Of a stretch of DNA of 64,000 nt, positions 44,669 through 56,240 are shown piece after piece. The stretch comes from Siderastrea radians (taxonomy: Eukaryota; Cnidaria; Anthozoa; Scleractinia; Rhizangiidae): assembly GCA_964017195.1 (NCBI GenBank), contig OZ024890.1:68377376-68441375 (forward strand), given 5' to 3'. Below the pieces are notes generated by a model. It was not told the origin of the DNA. It saw nothing but the letters and a program-made list of their open reading frames with translations, and made no database searches. The position numbers and the translations under genes were made by a program. Numbering within the stretch: the stretch's first letter is position 1; each line of letters begins with the position of its first letter.

Positions 44669-47600
44669 GTAATAATTAACAACAGTATTTAGAAACGCAT
44701 TTTGCGTAGCCTCAATGTGTTTACAACTTTGACTGAAAATAAAGTTAAAGCTAATTACAATGGACAAAAATCGGTCTATAAGATAAGAGAAAACTGGTGA
44801 ACTAGCTAAAAATAAATTGAAGGGATGCATGGAAAAAGGCCCCAAGTGACTCCTGGTCTAATGTCAAATTCTCCCTTTGATTTACAAAAATACACAAGGA
44901 GAATTGGAAGGAGAATTTAGCAGTTCATCAGAAGTCACCTACGGTATTGCTTTATTCCAGGCACCCCTTGAATTAATTTAAAAAGATATGTCTTTAAAAG
45001 CCTTTTAAAGCAGAGACTGAGTGTGCATTCCTTATAATTAGAGGTAGCATGTTCCAAAGTCTTGGTACGGCGATGGAAAAGGCCTGATTGCCGTATGTCG
45101 AGGTCACCAATCTAGGCACTAATTGAGCAAGCCTTGCGAAGTCAAACATAAACGGCATGACGGTACATAATGATCCAGAAGATCTTCAATGTAAGATGGA
45201 GCATATCTATTCACAGCCTTTATATACGTGAGCAGTAAGATCTAAAATGAAATGCGTTCACTAACGGGGAGCCAGTGTAGTTGTTGCAGAATAGGGCTTG
45301 TATGATCAGTGCGCTTAGCCTTAACTACTAGTCTTGTAGCAGTGTTCTGAATGTGTTGTAACTTTGAACTTCAGGAGAAGACAGATCGTGCAGTAGACTA
45401 TTGCTGTAGTCCAGCTTAGAAGTTATAAAAGCATGTACTAAGCGTTAAGTGCTACTCTGGGTAATATATTTCCTGACTCTACCAATGTTTCAGAGTGCCA
45501 GAGATGCATGGCGGCAGATGTTGTTAATGTGGCTTGTCAGATGTTGTTAATGTGGCTTGATATATTTATCAAGATCTTATGTTCATTGAGATTGTCTGGA
45601 GAACCGTTTTTTTTTTTTACTAGAGTGTCAGAACAAAATATTTTTGGAACACTTTTTTCTGAGAAGGGTAGGTCCCCCTATTGATTGAAATGAAGTATAT
45701 TGTATGGGCACAAGTGTTTGTGATGAAATTCTGATTGGTGTGATGTATTTTGCAATAAATTGGGTGTTAATCTCACACTGTACATGTTTGTGTTACTTCT
45801 GTATGTAGCTTTGTTTGAAGATATTTTACACTTTTTTGCATTGAACAATCAGCATTGATAGTACTTTTTGGAACACGGTGAGAAGCCGCTAGTGGAGAAA
45901 TGGGACTGGTGCAATTTATTTTACATGCAGCAATTATAAAGCACTTTTACTAGCTACAGTCTGTATCATTTGCATGTGAATAGGCCACCCTGGGCTTACA
46001 TTCTGTGTCATCTTTGCAAAATGTTTCCAAGCTTAAGGCACTTTATTTTAACTGTTTACTCATTGGGAGAAAGTACTTGTCAGAAGCAGTGATCCATCTA
46101 GAAATCGGATGTACTGAGTCCAGGGACTCACTTGGCCATTAAACTATGAGTCCCAGACATATCTTCATAAGTCCCATGTTCAAGTATTCGATTAAAATGA
46201 GCAGAAATTTCAAAAATTAGGTCTGAGTGCAGGTAAAGAGGCAGCTCAATTTCTAGCTGAGGAAAAGAACAAGACTCCATCATTTCATTTTACTAAGAGA
46301 GACAACAAACTCTAAAGGTAAAAACACTAGCTAAATACAGGTAACCTACAATAATTGGATTACTGTAAACACTTTGCGAACCAACATTTTCTGACATTCC
46401 ATATATGGAAAACTAATTTAAGGAAATAGAACACCCAATTGTAAGTCAAAATGGCTGCTGTAGTTGTAGACGGAGGTACTCAAAAACACAATTCAATAAA
46501 AAGGCTGCATTTTATTGCCTGTTTAAAAATTATCTAGGAGAGAAGGATATGTTCAAGAGAAAAATTTGGTGTTTATTCCATGATATGAGAGGAAATGCGT
46601 TCCCTGTTCTTCAATCAAATACATGTTGAAACTTGAGAAACATTAAGGACATTAAGTCTTTTTTGCTTTTCTGTGAGATGGTTTCGCTGAGACAGTCACT
46701 ATACTATGCAGTAAGAGTGCTACAGCAGTTGTACAATTTTTTTGCCTGTTGTAATCGATCTTCATGAAATGTCAGTTAAATTTGCATGCTCATTTAAATG
46801 AGAGTGGTTTAAAATAAAGTCTTTTGGTTTCAGCGGGAGAAAATCAGCAGCAGAAATGATTACCTTTGAGTGAAAGACATTTAAGCGTCCAGAGGGATGC
46901 ACTTGGAAATTGATTGTGCGTCTTTTGACAAATTTATGTATCTCAGACGCGGGATTTGTTTTGAGGCTCAATTTGAAGCACCCATCCTAAAAGTGGTTTG
47001 TTGTTCGGTAGGGTGAAAACAAGGTTAGTTTCTTATTTGTGTGATGTCATGGAGGCTTGATAGTAGAAACATATGGCACAATATGTAACATATATAAGTA
47101 TTATTCCAGAGCTTGACTGTGTTTAATTTGGAAGAAACGTAAAATTTCAAGAAACTTTAACTTGTAAATGGTGTTGAAGATGTATGCTCCTTGAAGTGTT
47201 TCTGCTACAAATTATGGACAGCTGCTAGACATATATTGATTTTGTTTTTTCATAGTTTATTCATGTTATGCATTGCTTTGTCTGGCAGGAAGCCAGGGAG
47301 CTGCTGGAATAATAATAAAATATTATTTCGTTATTATTGAAATAATTGAAGTTCTCTATATTTGGTAAAAAAAATATTCCTCTCTATAAATGTTTTGATG
47401 AGAGAATCCAAATTAAATTCTAAAAATAGGCAGACAATATAATAATATTAATACAAGGATATCTTTATTAGCCATCAATATATGTCATACATAACTATTA
47501 CTCTTTAAAACTGAAATTTGACATATACATACATGTAGGAAGTTATGTACATGTACCCATTTGAAAAAACGTTGTTGGGTGAAAAGTATAAATGATGTAC

Positions 47601-50600
47601 AATGTAACACAATGGCACTCTGGGAAGATTGCAGGGGCAAGTTTGGCACTGGGTTTGGTTTTTTTATATTTAAGGAATAAATTTCAAGAGGCTTGCTGTG
47701 TTATTATAATGTGTACTTGTCTAAAAATAGAGGCATGTTTTCACGCTTCCCAGAGCACCATTAGGTCACATTATCAATGATTTATGCTTTTTACCCAACA
47801 ATGTTTTTTCAGTTGGATGTATTTGGTAAACCACTGTCTCTCCTTTCAAGAACTTTAGAGATACAAGAGAATGCTGATGATATTCATGATATTAACAGTT
47901 TCCAGTTCAATTCTAAGTTTTCTTGCATGATGCTCAGTGTCTTTGTCTGTGTTGATTATGATTTGCATGATTACACTGTAGGAGCCCAAATACATCCTTT
48001 CAGTAAAAAGAAAATATTTAATCAATTAATAGATGTCTACAGCTGCAGTGACAAGTTTGTGCTGACAATTAATATTGTTCAAGCCTGAATTTTTTCAAGT
48101 TTCTTCTTTTTAACCGCTTAGGTTGAAACACCTTCACTGCGATGATCTACATATATATTAATATTGTATTAATAAGCATCTTTTATTAATGATAAAACAA
48201 TAGAATGTAGGCTGAACATATTTTAAGACTTCCTTAGTTACTAGGGAAAACAAAGTTAAATACTAACATCTTTATTGCATCTGTATGTTAATGTTTCCTG
48301 CCTTATTAAGCTATTTAAATATTTTGTGTGCAGTGTACCTGTATTTAAATTTTGAAGCAGTGTTTAATGATAAGCAGCAAAGTTGAGCTTTTGTCCTAGC
48401 ATAAACTAAAAGTGAAGACAAAATTTTTTTGCACACCGAAAAAGGGGTGTAATCATCTCTCCCGAAGACTTTTCGTAATACATGTACAGTACATGTATGT
48501 TATGCAACACTCACTCCTGAAAGAAACGTGGCTTCATTTCAGTTGCTTGAAGGGGCTACGTCATGAGGATTTTGCCATTTTAGGTCAATTCTGTGCTAAA
48601 ATTATTACCTACTGCCCTACTCATACACAAAGTCCTCCTAAATTTTATCAGGGACAACTAACCATAATTATAATTTTTTGGGGGTGATTTTTGAGAACAT
48701 AGCATCAAAACCAATTTTTTCAAGCCTCACTCCATTTCCATCCTTGCCATCGGTAGCAACAGACAACAGGACACAGTTTCAGTACTGTAAGATAGTCTTT
48801 ATTAACAAAGCTAGACCATTATTTTTGGAATTCAGTTCATGTGAAGACACTTTGCAGCCTTTTAAAAAGATTCTAAAATTGTGTGACATAGCTCCTTTAA
48901 ACTTGCTTCAGTGAGTAAATGCAATGGCAGATGTAGAACAAACTGACTAGAAGATGACTGAGAAGTAGCTTTTCTTTTTGTCCCTCCTAAAGGCTGCCCA
49001 GAATTAACTTTAAGATCCAAGGCCTGTGAATGAGCTCTGAGAAAACTGGGAGTTTTCCTTGAGTTGTTTTTGCTGTAGCATGCACAATGTGAACAGAGAA
49101 AGGAGGATGGAAAGTACTAGAATTGACCGTTGCATTTATTTAATTGTTCTCTTTTGGCTTCCTGTTTATTAACAGCGACTTCTGATGGCACAGAATCACA
49201 TCTATATCGTACTCGAGGAGGACACTGTAACGATACAACCAATAAAGTACACATGAAACTTGCAGTCTATGTTTGCAAAAAGAGCAATGCAACCTACATA
49301 GGTAAGAAATAAGCCTGTAATCACAAATAGCACATTTTGTGGGCATAAAACCGTTCTAGACAGGCAGCATGATTTTGTGCTTGGGTGCTGCAGCACTGCT
49401 CCAGTCTTGGAAGCGGAACGCTTTCATAATGCCACACCCTTACTGAACTGTGATATGGCACCTCTAAAATTAGTATGAGAAAAAGTGGAACACAACGCCG
49501 ACAGCTTCCAGCATTCTGGAAACAATGATACACTGAATGTTTCCCCAGTTGAATGTGAAAGCGGTAAACATTTATTGCACGTCTGATCAGAGGGGCAAAT
49601 TAAATGCACTTTCTGAAGGTTCAATCTGGTGCTCTACCAACTGAAATACAGTAACTGGGTGGCAATCATGACTGTTAAACTGGCTTATGAGTGCCCAGTT
49701 GGTGACCTTCGTTGATTTTGTTGGACCTGTGGAGGCATGGGTGCAGTGGTTTTTGCATCAGACTTTCGACTGGAAGGTTTGTCTGTGCATTGTGTTGTGT
49801 TGTTTCCTTAGACAACAAACTTAACTCCATATTAATGTCCTTCTACCCTGGCCGGCTGGCATGGTGGGGTAGTGGTTAGCGCGTTGGACTTCAGGTCTGA
49901 AGGTTGGTGGTTCGACACCCAGTCCCTGCCATCGTGTTGTTTCCTTAGACAAGAAACTTTACCCCACATTGTCTCTCTCCACCAAGGTGTATAAATGGGT
50001 ACCGGTGACATACTGCTGGGGGTAACCCAACAGTATAGGTTAGCAATACTCCTCAGTTGCTTCATGCCACAGAAACCGGCTAAGCCCTGGCATGTGTGAG
50101 CCTCATGGCTTGTGTGCAACTTTACTTACCCCAGCCAATAAATAGGTACACCGACAAAAAAGTGTTAGTGGGAACCCTGTGATGGCCTAGCATCCCATCC
50201 AGGGAGGAGTAGTTATTCTTCGTTGGAGATAGATGTACTTCATGCTACAGAAACCAGAGTTACTTATTGGTAACCCTGTGATAGCCTAGCATCCCATCAG
50301 GGAGGAGTAGTTATTCTTCTCTGGAGATAGATGTACTTCATACTAGAGAAACCAGAGTTACTCTGCTGGATGCATGGGCCACCTGTAGGCTTGGATAAAT
50401 TCTGCCGGCAGAATTTCGAGCACAATAAGCAATTTTTGAGGCGAGCACTCTGCCGGTATAATAAGGCATTTTCGAGCAGAATTTGAGCAGAATAAGAGAA
50501 AATCAGCGGCACTAATGATATGCATAACAGAAGTAAGAAAAATTTAAAACTAAATAGAAAACAAATGGAAACCCTTGTGATTAATGTGATTATTAGCTAA

Positions 50601-51575
50601 AACGTACTCACATGATTCACTGTTCCGTCTAATATTAGTGATGTAAAGTAGGATGAATTACAATTTTGCTACGCATAATCAGTAGATCTAATTATTATTT
50701 GGGGGTTAGGCCCTTGCTCCCTTCCATATCTGCGAAAAAAATAAGGCCCGAAGGACGGAAAATTTTTCGGGTACCGAGCAGAATTCGAGCATAATAAGGG
50801 TGTCCGAGCAGAATAAGGGTGTCTGAGCAGAATTTCGAGCAGAATAAGCGATTTTTACGAGCACTGCAGCCAGGCAGAATAAGCCATTTTACGAGTAGAA
50901 TTTATCCAAGCCTAGCCACCTGTGGCCCATATCACAGGATGTTACTGCATTTAATTTTCGCCAAATGGGGCCAAAGACGTTTGGACTTCTCATTAGATAA
51001 TTAGGAAATAATGAAACCTCTTATAAGTTGCTCCAGTGGTAGTGAAAATTTGAAGTGGAGCTTCTTTAGGTTTGTAGTAAAGCAACTGCAAAATCATTTC
51101 AGATTATCATGTCCGAAAAAGCTACTGGAATGTCAAACCGCTTTGTAACAAGAGTATACATTTAGGCTTCCTTGGTCAAAAATTTTTTTACCATGTTTGG
51201 TTTGCTAGTCAAAATGTATGCACCAATAAACCTCTCTAGAATACTGACTCTGATCTGAGTTGACTGTTTGCCTTGGTTGTAGATCCAAAGTGTTTGTCAG
51301 GTGATGTTGGTGTGATACAGTGTCCTCAAATACCAACTGTTGCAGCCACAACAACCACAACACCAGCCACTACAGCACGACAAACTACAGAACCAAAAAT
51401 AACAGAGGAGGACAGCACCAAGAGTTCAGAACCTACATCCACACCTTCAGTGACAGAGACGGCCTCACGTACAGTAAAAGCCACACCAGCAACAGATGGG
51501 AATAATAACAGTTTTCTCCAATCTCTCTTTTCGTTTTTCTGTGGAAACGCAAGGCAAAAAAACAACCAAGCTTAG
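39904..51575 (+). CDS. Ephrin-like gene 3, predicted secreted
   Basis: Exons 39,904-40,010, 44,139-44,470, 49,176-49,301 and 51,283-51,575 join with consistent phases (2, 1, 1) into 286 codons with the stop at 51,573. The order is signal peptide (MKAAVLVSLLGFLV), ephrin domain (FICPNTATV, YENLWLLYN, LLSCNTP, GWWYYFIG), second segment with GGHC, and a long Thr/Ser/Pro stalk rich in potential O-glycan sites. Unlike genes 1 and 2 there is no transmembrane exon: the stalk runs into FLQSLFSFFCGN and a basic, polar end (RQKNNQA), which is not a good GPI signal. It is therefore predicted to be soluble. The last codons derive from sequence shared with the gene 2 downstream flank, pointing to an internal deletion. 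Loss of function is an alternative. Confidence 0.82.
40195..40860 (+). repeat. Long pure TTC/GAA microsatellite
   Basis: About 222 uninterrupted TTC units (666 bp) in intron 1 of gene 3, ending at TTCCTTGTATAACCC. The polyserine and polylysine frames across it are artefacts. The true length could differ, since assemblies collapse such tracts. Confidence 0.98.
40861..41274 (+). other. Gene 3 intron 1 sequence after TTC tract
   Basis: No feature recognised. Confidence 0.5.
41275..41340 (+). repeat. GAGTGACCAC minisatellite
   Basis: About six units of roughly 10 bp. Part of it is repeated at 42,160-42,172. Confidence 0.8.
41325..42350 (+). repeat. Tandem duplication of about 190 bp, one unit interrupted
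   Basis: Unit 1 (about 41,325-41,444 plus 42,079-42,148) and unit 2 (about 42,160-42,347) share GCATCAAAATTTTTTGCTG and GGGGGAGGGGCTAGGGGAC. Unit 1 is split by the TTAA element. Confidence 0.88.
41445..42078. mobile_element. TTAA-flanked MITE, second family
   Basis: 634 bp with short ends GGTGATTCC and GGAATCACC, TTAA at 41,441-41,444 and 42,079-42,082. The second duplicate unit has the empty site GACCTTAATACCTGG near 42,275. Non-coding. Confidence 0.9.
42350..42635 (+). repeat. tRNA-associated repeat (SINE-like)
   Basis: Direct repeats AACTGxGAGGATCTTCTTTACATTT (near 42,364 and 42,606, differing at one or two sites) flank the tRNA-like gene. The left flank also has a TTCATATATTCATAATTTCG segment. 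Confidence 0.6.
42490..42561 (+). tRNA. tRNA-Thr(AGU)-like, possibly SINE head
   Basis: 72 nt fold as a cloverleaf: acceptor GGCTTGT/GCAAGCC, D arm GCTC-AATTGGTTA-GAGC, anticodon loop CCAGTAT (anticodon AGT) and T loop TTCGAAT. Flaws are C at position 33 instead of T, a mismatch at the base of the anticodon loop and an A/G mismatch in the T stem. Followed by GCCTGATTTTTTCAGGC, with a T-run that could end pol III. It may be a pseudogene or a SINE promoter. Confidence 0.6.
42640..44138 (+). other. Gene 3 intron 1, last part
   Basis: AT-rich; no gene or element recognised. A 97-codon open frame at 43,769 shows no family features. Confidence 0.5.
44139..44470 (+). CDS. Gene 3 exon 2, main ephrin domain
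   Basis: 332 nt, phase 2 to 1, acceptor TTCTTTAG and donor GTAAGT. DGKTCGPGDRNIKVQL, VHFICPNTATV, MYENLWLLYNERAF, LLLSCNTPMQLKF, FEGGWWYYFIG. About 80% identical in protein to gene 2, with all cysteines kept. Confidence 0.9.
44471..47561 (+). other. Gene 3 intron 2, first part
   Basis: An AAT microsatellite lies at 44,622-44,677. From about 44,990 to 45,560 there is a diverged segment (with GGGGAGCCAGTGTAGTTG) that resembles non-coding sequence linked to old repeats in other animals, but it cannot be classified. The rest is plain intron. Confidence 0.45.
47562..47811. mobile_element. Foldback MITE in gene 3 intron 2
   Basis: Arms of about 75 bp (TTGAAAAAACGTTGTTGGGT.. and, inverted, CTGAAAAAACATTGTTGGGT..), both reaching CTCTGGGAAG, around a short loop. 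250 bp. Confidence 0.85.
48551..48896. mobile_element. TTAA-flanked MITE (piggyBac-like), copy 2
   Basis: 346 bp, ends AGGGGCTACGTCATG and TGTGACATAGCTCCT, flanks TTGA and TTAA. Same family as 38,299-38,679 in reverse orientation (shared TTTTGATGCTATGTTCTCAA). Confidence 0.85.
49176..49301 (+). CDS. Gene 3 exon 3, ephrin C-terminal strand
   Basis: 126 nt, phase 1 to 1. HLYRTRGGHCNDTTNK and KLAVYVCKKSNATY, with the same cysteines as genes 1 and 2 and one N-glycosylation site (NAT). Confidence 0.88.
49720..50360 (+). mobile_element. SINE cluster (tRNA-headed)
   Basis: A head at 49,857-49,935 has GGTAGTGGTTAGCGCG (A box) and GGTTCGACACC (B box, 49,909-49,919). The body runs with GTATAAATGGGTACCGG. 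A degenerate copy precedes it (49,720-49,850). The tail segment CTAGCATCCCATCCAGGG is tandemly duplicated (50,166-50,255 and 50,268-50,355). Confidence 0.75.
50386..50914. mobile_element. hAT-like non-autonomous element B with iterons
   Basis: 529 bp. Ends TAGGCTTGGATAAATTCT and AGAATTTATCCAAGCCTA, exact 8-bp duplications GCCACCTG at 50,378-50,385 and 50,915-50,922. GAGCAGAAT(AAG) motifs are iterated inside both ends on the plus strand. TIR start and iteron relate it to 13,559-14,181. Confidence 0.92.
51283..51575 (+). CDS. Gene 3 exon 4, stalk and novel C-terminus
   Basis: 293 nt after the acceptor GGTTGTAG. DPKCLSGDVGVIQCPQ aligns with the start of exon 4 in genes 1 and 2; a longer Thr/Ser/Pro region follows. 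From about 51,529 the sequence matches 34,577 onward, and the frame ends at TAG inside that segment. Confidence 0.82.
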
Positions 51576-51775
51576 CGATTGACCACTTTCCAGTGAGGCT
51601 CCTTACACGCTAATGGCGAAATATTTTGCTTAGCAACTGAGTATTTCTGTCCACACGAGCGTTTTTACTTTCGGGGGTGGAAGGGGAATAATGAATAATG
51701 TATAACGAGTTGAATCAGTAAATGAATAAGTAATATTCAGAGTTTGAACATTCGGAATAATGAATTACTCAGTTC

Positions 51776-54700
51776 TTTAAATAGGTACTTTATTAAAAAA
51801 TACTTTGCAGCTCATAGAGCTGAATTGCGTATTCTACATTCTATGATACAAATTTACAAAATTTAAAATTTAAAATTTAAAATATGTAAAATCTAATAAT
51901 AATAATAATAATTATAAAACTTAATAATACTAATAAATTCTTTAAAGGAATAATGAATATCGCACATGTTGTATGCACTCGACTCTAAAATATTTGTCCC
52001 AAGTCGCCCCATGTAACAGAATCCCGAATCCGGAATCCACGAAATTAAAAAAAAATGCTGATAAAATTCTAGATCTGGGTTTACTGAAATACACTTTTGA
52101 TAGCAAAATATCAGTGACGAATGAATGCAATGCAGTGCAGGGAGGAGAATTTCCCTTGTATTCAAAATTTTGCTGCCCATAAAAAGTACGAATTAATAAT
52201 TGCCAGACTTTTTTCTACATATTTAATTTCTTGTCCTCGACTTTGGATAAAACATAATCAGTTTAAAACAGAGAAGAGAATTTGGCAGTTTTATTTTCTT
52301 TCTTTATAAAGACGAAAGAAAAGGTTAACCAGCGTATTTTGAGAAGAAAGCGAACAAAATTTCAGAGTAGTCTGCTATTAATAAAAGACGACAGTGTTAA
52401 TTAAAAACAGTTTTGACATTTCGGTAGAGCAAAACTGCCTGCATTGTAGATAATTGATTGCAGCTTTTTGGTAAAAATTTAGAAACGTTTTTATGCCGTT
52501 TGAATATCGTCTTAGCTCAACGAGACGTCACTCGAATTGTCGTTTTGATCGAATTCCTCCTCAAAAAGGCCCCAGCTTAGATGTTTGCAGGTTACAGCTA
52601 ATTCGCCTTTAAAGGCGCGAAGTCGTGCTTTTGGTAAACTGGATCCTTTTTATTTAGCTGATTTACCAAATGGCATGTCAAGCGTCAGCCTTTTCTTAGA
52701 CTTCCACTACTTTTTAATAAAAATAATCGACTGAAAAAGTGTGCGTAGCAAATTTTAATTGTCTTATGCTACCAGGAAGATGGTAAGATTCAACTGATTT
52801 TTGGATTCCATTCAATTTTCTATTTTACCTTTAGTAATTCCACGGAAGGTACATTGTAAATGATTTCACCAGTGATTTTTTTTTAGCAGCATCTGGCTGT
52901 TAAAATTTTTGCAGAGAAAGATTTCGCTTAAGCCAAAGTTCAGTTTCCGGCTTACCATCAGTACGCATGCAGCTTTTCTCGCTAATATTTAAGCCCCCTA
53001 AATGTTAAAACTAAGTAATAATAACTACAAATATGACATTAGGCACGACGCCCAACATTTCATTTTTTCACCGCTAGTCGATCAGGTTGTTTGAGGTCTC
53101 TTTCTTTTCAAGCAAAAACTGTTTCGCTGAACCAAACATTTGACAACTAAACAACTTGCAATAGCTTCAAAGCAATATTGTGGGGAACGTGACATTAGTC
53201 TGCATTAGTTAACCACCAAAAAAGCTAGCGGGGAACCTTCGATTCGAGAAGAAAAAACATTTCACTTCAGAATTTATTACGCTGCAACAGGGCCCATACA
53301 GCCCTCGCCGTACATTTCGGCTAGAACTAAAGTACTGAACTGGACCAAAAGGATAAAGAAAGTTATTCGGTACTTTGGCATCCCTCTTTTGTTTGCGATT
53401 ATATTTCTTTACATAACTTACCTTAATGGCAATAGCTTTGCAGTGGCTCCTGATCAAACGAGGGAACAAACCATCTGCATTATTACAGGATAAAGAAGCG
53501 TTTTTCTGCGATTTTGAATATCGATGAGTTATGAAAAATAATTGACGGCTCAATAACTATAATATTAACGATTAAAAAACACACATTTGACAGCTGGTTA
53601 TATTCAAACGTTAACAGAACTAGTTTTTACGCTGCCGATAAGAAGCAAACCGGAGTTTCAATACACCGGTTACTGCATTTAGGGGCGTTATTGATGAAAA
53701 ATATATTCCGAGTTTCAGAGGTTTTTAAAACATTTTTACGTGATTTTTTTTGTCATGTTTTAAATGAAATTTTTAAAGGACAGCCAATTAGTAGCTCAAA
53801 GGTTGCATTCCACACACAGTTCTAATTAACAAAACTTGCTGCTTTAATTAAAATTTTTACAATGGCAATGTTAAATGTAAATTTTATAGGATATCTATAG
53901 CTAAAGATGGCATGTTCTGTCTACTGTTTATAATTTCGCTTCTGAGCCAGGTTGGAGTCAATGAGTCCCAACAATTTTGTAAATTGGCCCAGAAACAAAA
54001 CATCACCTTGCTAATTATCAACATGGGCGGTTGATTAACTTCAGTCAGATCTAGTTTTCTGAAGCCCGGGTCTGAAGCATAAGCAAAAACAGTCATTTTC
54101 TATTTACCTAGATCCTAGATCGTGAAGAGTCCTGGAGGGAGACTAGCCCTACTGGCTAGCTGCTCTCGCAGCGTCCATGTGGATCTAAACACCTCAGATT
54201 CGTGAATCGCAACGTGCAGTTCACTTGACTCAAGCAAAACGGCGACCATCTAACGTACACCTTAGCTGAACTGTCCCTTTCAAACCCCCCAAAGAACATC
54301 TTGTATTCACCAATTACGCTTGTGGTCAGAGAAGATCTGGCTGTTTCTTAACTTTGGCTCCAGAGGAGGAAACACTCTGTCGTCTTGCCAATGGTAACCG
54401 GAGTTCGATGGCAGTGGCCACAATAATAATTAAGACAGTCATCTTGTTGAAGGGCAAGAGAATGGTGAGAATGTTTAGTATATATATGGCCTAGCACGGC
54501 AGACAGGAGTAACTTCAACAAGTCGGCTTGTCCTCCTCTAAGGCCTCCAATCAAGATATTTTGTCAAAACAATAGCCGTGGAAATTTAATGTTTGATATT
54601 TGGCGATTTTATGAATGGTATGAGAATTACTAGTAAATACCAGAGTCAACGTTTTGTTCTACTTTGGCGTTACTGTTAAGTAGAAAATAGAAAAAATGAC

Positions 54701-55111
54701 TCACATTAATGAAAGGTTTCTTAAGGAAAAGAATAGTACGTATAGATGCATGCGTGTAAGGTACGTTGTCAGCCATAAAATCCGAGTTACCATGTATAAA
54801 GAACGTGGTCGTAGTAGCTCTGCTGCCGTGAGAGGATTACTCGTGGTTTTTCACAGAGAAATCTTGACTTACCGCTCACGAGGGGTGTCAACTCTAACAC
54901 TTGCTGTTTGAACAGCACTACACAGTAATGAGGGTCGTCCCGAAAATCTGGAACAAGCTCCCAATTTTGTTATGAAGATTCCACAAAAATAACAAACGAT
55001 ATCAAAATTATAGCTGGAAAAAGAGACGGAGAAGGAGACAAAAGGGAGCTCTGTCTCTCCTCAATATCAACCCGCTTTATCTTTTCGTCCGCCTCCACAT
55101 TTCGCCGATCT
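51776..55111. other. Left interior of the 8.3-kb insertion
   Basis: AT-rich with an AAATTT/AAT simple repeat near 51,855-51,915. Many short frames, none with recognisable domains; no gene called. Confidence 0.45.
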
Positions 55112-55419
55112 TAGGGCCCGTTTAAACAAGGGATTTTTTGTGCAATTTTCACGCACATTCCAGTGCAATTTTTGTCGCGCTCGAGCTCGCGATAAAAATT
55201 GCACGTGTGTGTAAACTAGCGGCAATTTGTGTGCGATTTGTCGCCGTGATATCGCAGAGGTTTCGATTGATGCAACTTGGCGGCAGTTTGGGGAAAATGG
55301 CAGCAAATATTGCACTGGAATCGCAGCGAAATCGCTGCCAGTTTACACTTGCGACAAAAGTTGCGTTGGAGAGCGCGACAAAAATTGCACCAAAAATCGC
55401 ATGTGTAAACGGGCCTTTA
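55112..55419. mobile_element. MITE with GGGCCCGTTTA ends
   Basis: About 308 bp. Ends AGGGCCCGTTTAAACA and, inverted, AAAGGCCCGTTTACACA. Inside are copies of TGCAATTTTTGTCGC and its complement and a CGCGCTCGAGCTCGCG palindrome. Confidence 0.75.
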
Positions 55420-56240
55420 CGCAGCTTGCATTTCCTATGTCTCTTCTGGTCGCTTCCTCTTAGAGGTAAGCAAAGGAGACGGCTGAATTTAGGCCACGTT
55501 CCTACTCGAATAGACTGTGGGAAGCTTAAAGAGGAGAGCCAATTGCATTGTGTTTACTGAGTGTATTAGCAACGGCCAGCAGTTCTAAACGATGCTGTTG
55601 CAAAGTAAGGGCTTTCAGAAAATATGGTTAATCAGATAGCCGCATTGAAAACTAAAATGTCAGGAATTAGTTTCTAACTGAAAGATGCTGTGATGTTAGT
55701 TCGGTGGGTGCGGGAAGGTATCTTTTCAAATTGATAACAGCTTCAGTTAAAATAAGGTAAATTGGGCGCTGTAAGGAAATTCAAACACTTTTGATCTCTG
55801 TCAGTTATTGTAAATCTGTAGCACGCTCAACATGGGCACCAGACAGGAAAATGTAAGCAAAATACATGAAATGTCACTTTCTGTTTTCTCCGATTGTTTC
55901 AGGGTCTTCAAAATGGATATTAATTTAAATACGATAACACAGGTTGATCTGTTCGGATTCTGTAGCTAAAACTTTTTTTAAGTCGCAGAGCGTTATAGGA
56001 AACAAAACTTATCGGCCGAATTTAACCGAGCTGCTGTTTGCTCTTCAAAGATGCTACCTGACTTAATTTCGTATTATATACGACATATTTTATTTGTCCC
56101 TCCAAAAACAAAAGGAATTAATTTTCTGATGTTACAAAGGTTAGGGTTTGAGATTACATGCAGGCAAACTTTTTCCCACGATTGAACCTGAATTTGTGAG
56201 GCGGTTATTATTTTCCGAACTGGTATTCTAGAGAAATAAC

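Noticed and set aside
49130..49312. 60-codon frame starting upstream of exon 3 of gene 3.
   Set aside because: The start lies in the intron; only the part from 49,176 is the ephrin exon.
55138..55560. 140-codon frame.
   Set aside because: Runs through the MITE at 55,112-55,419 and has no family features.
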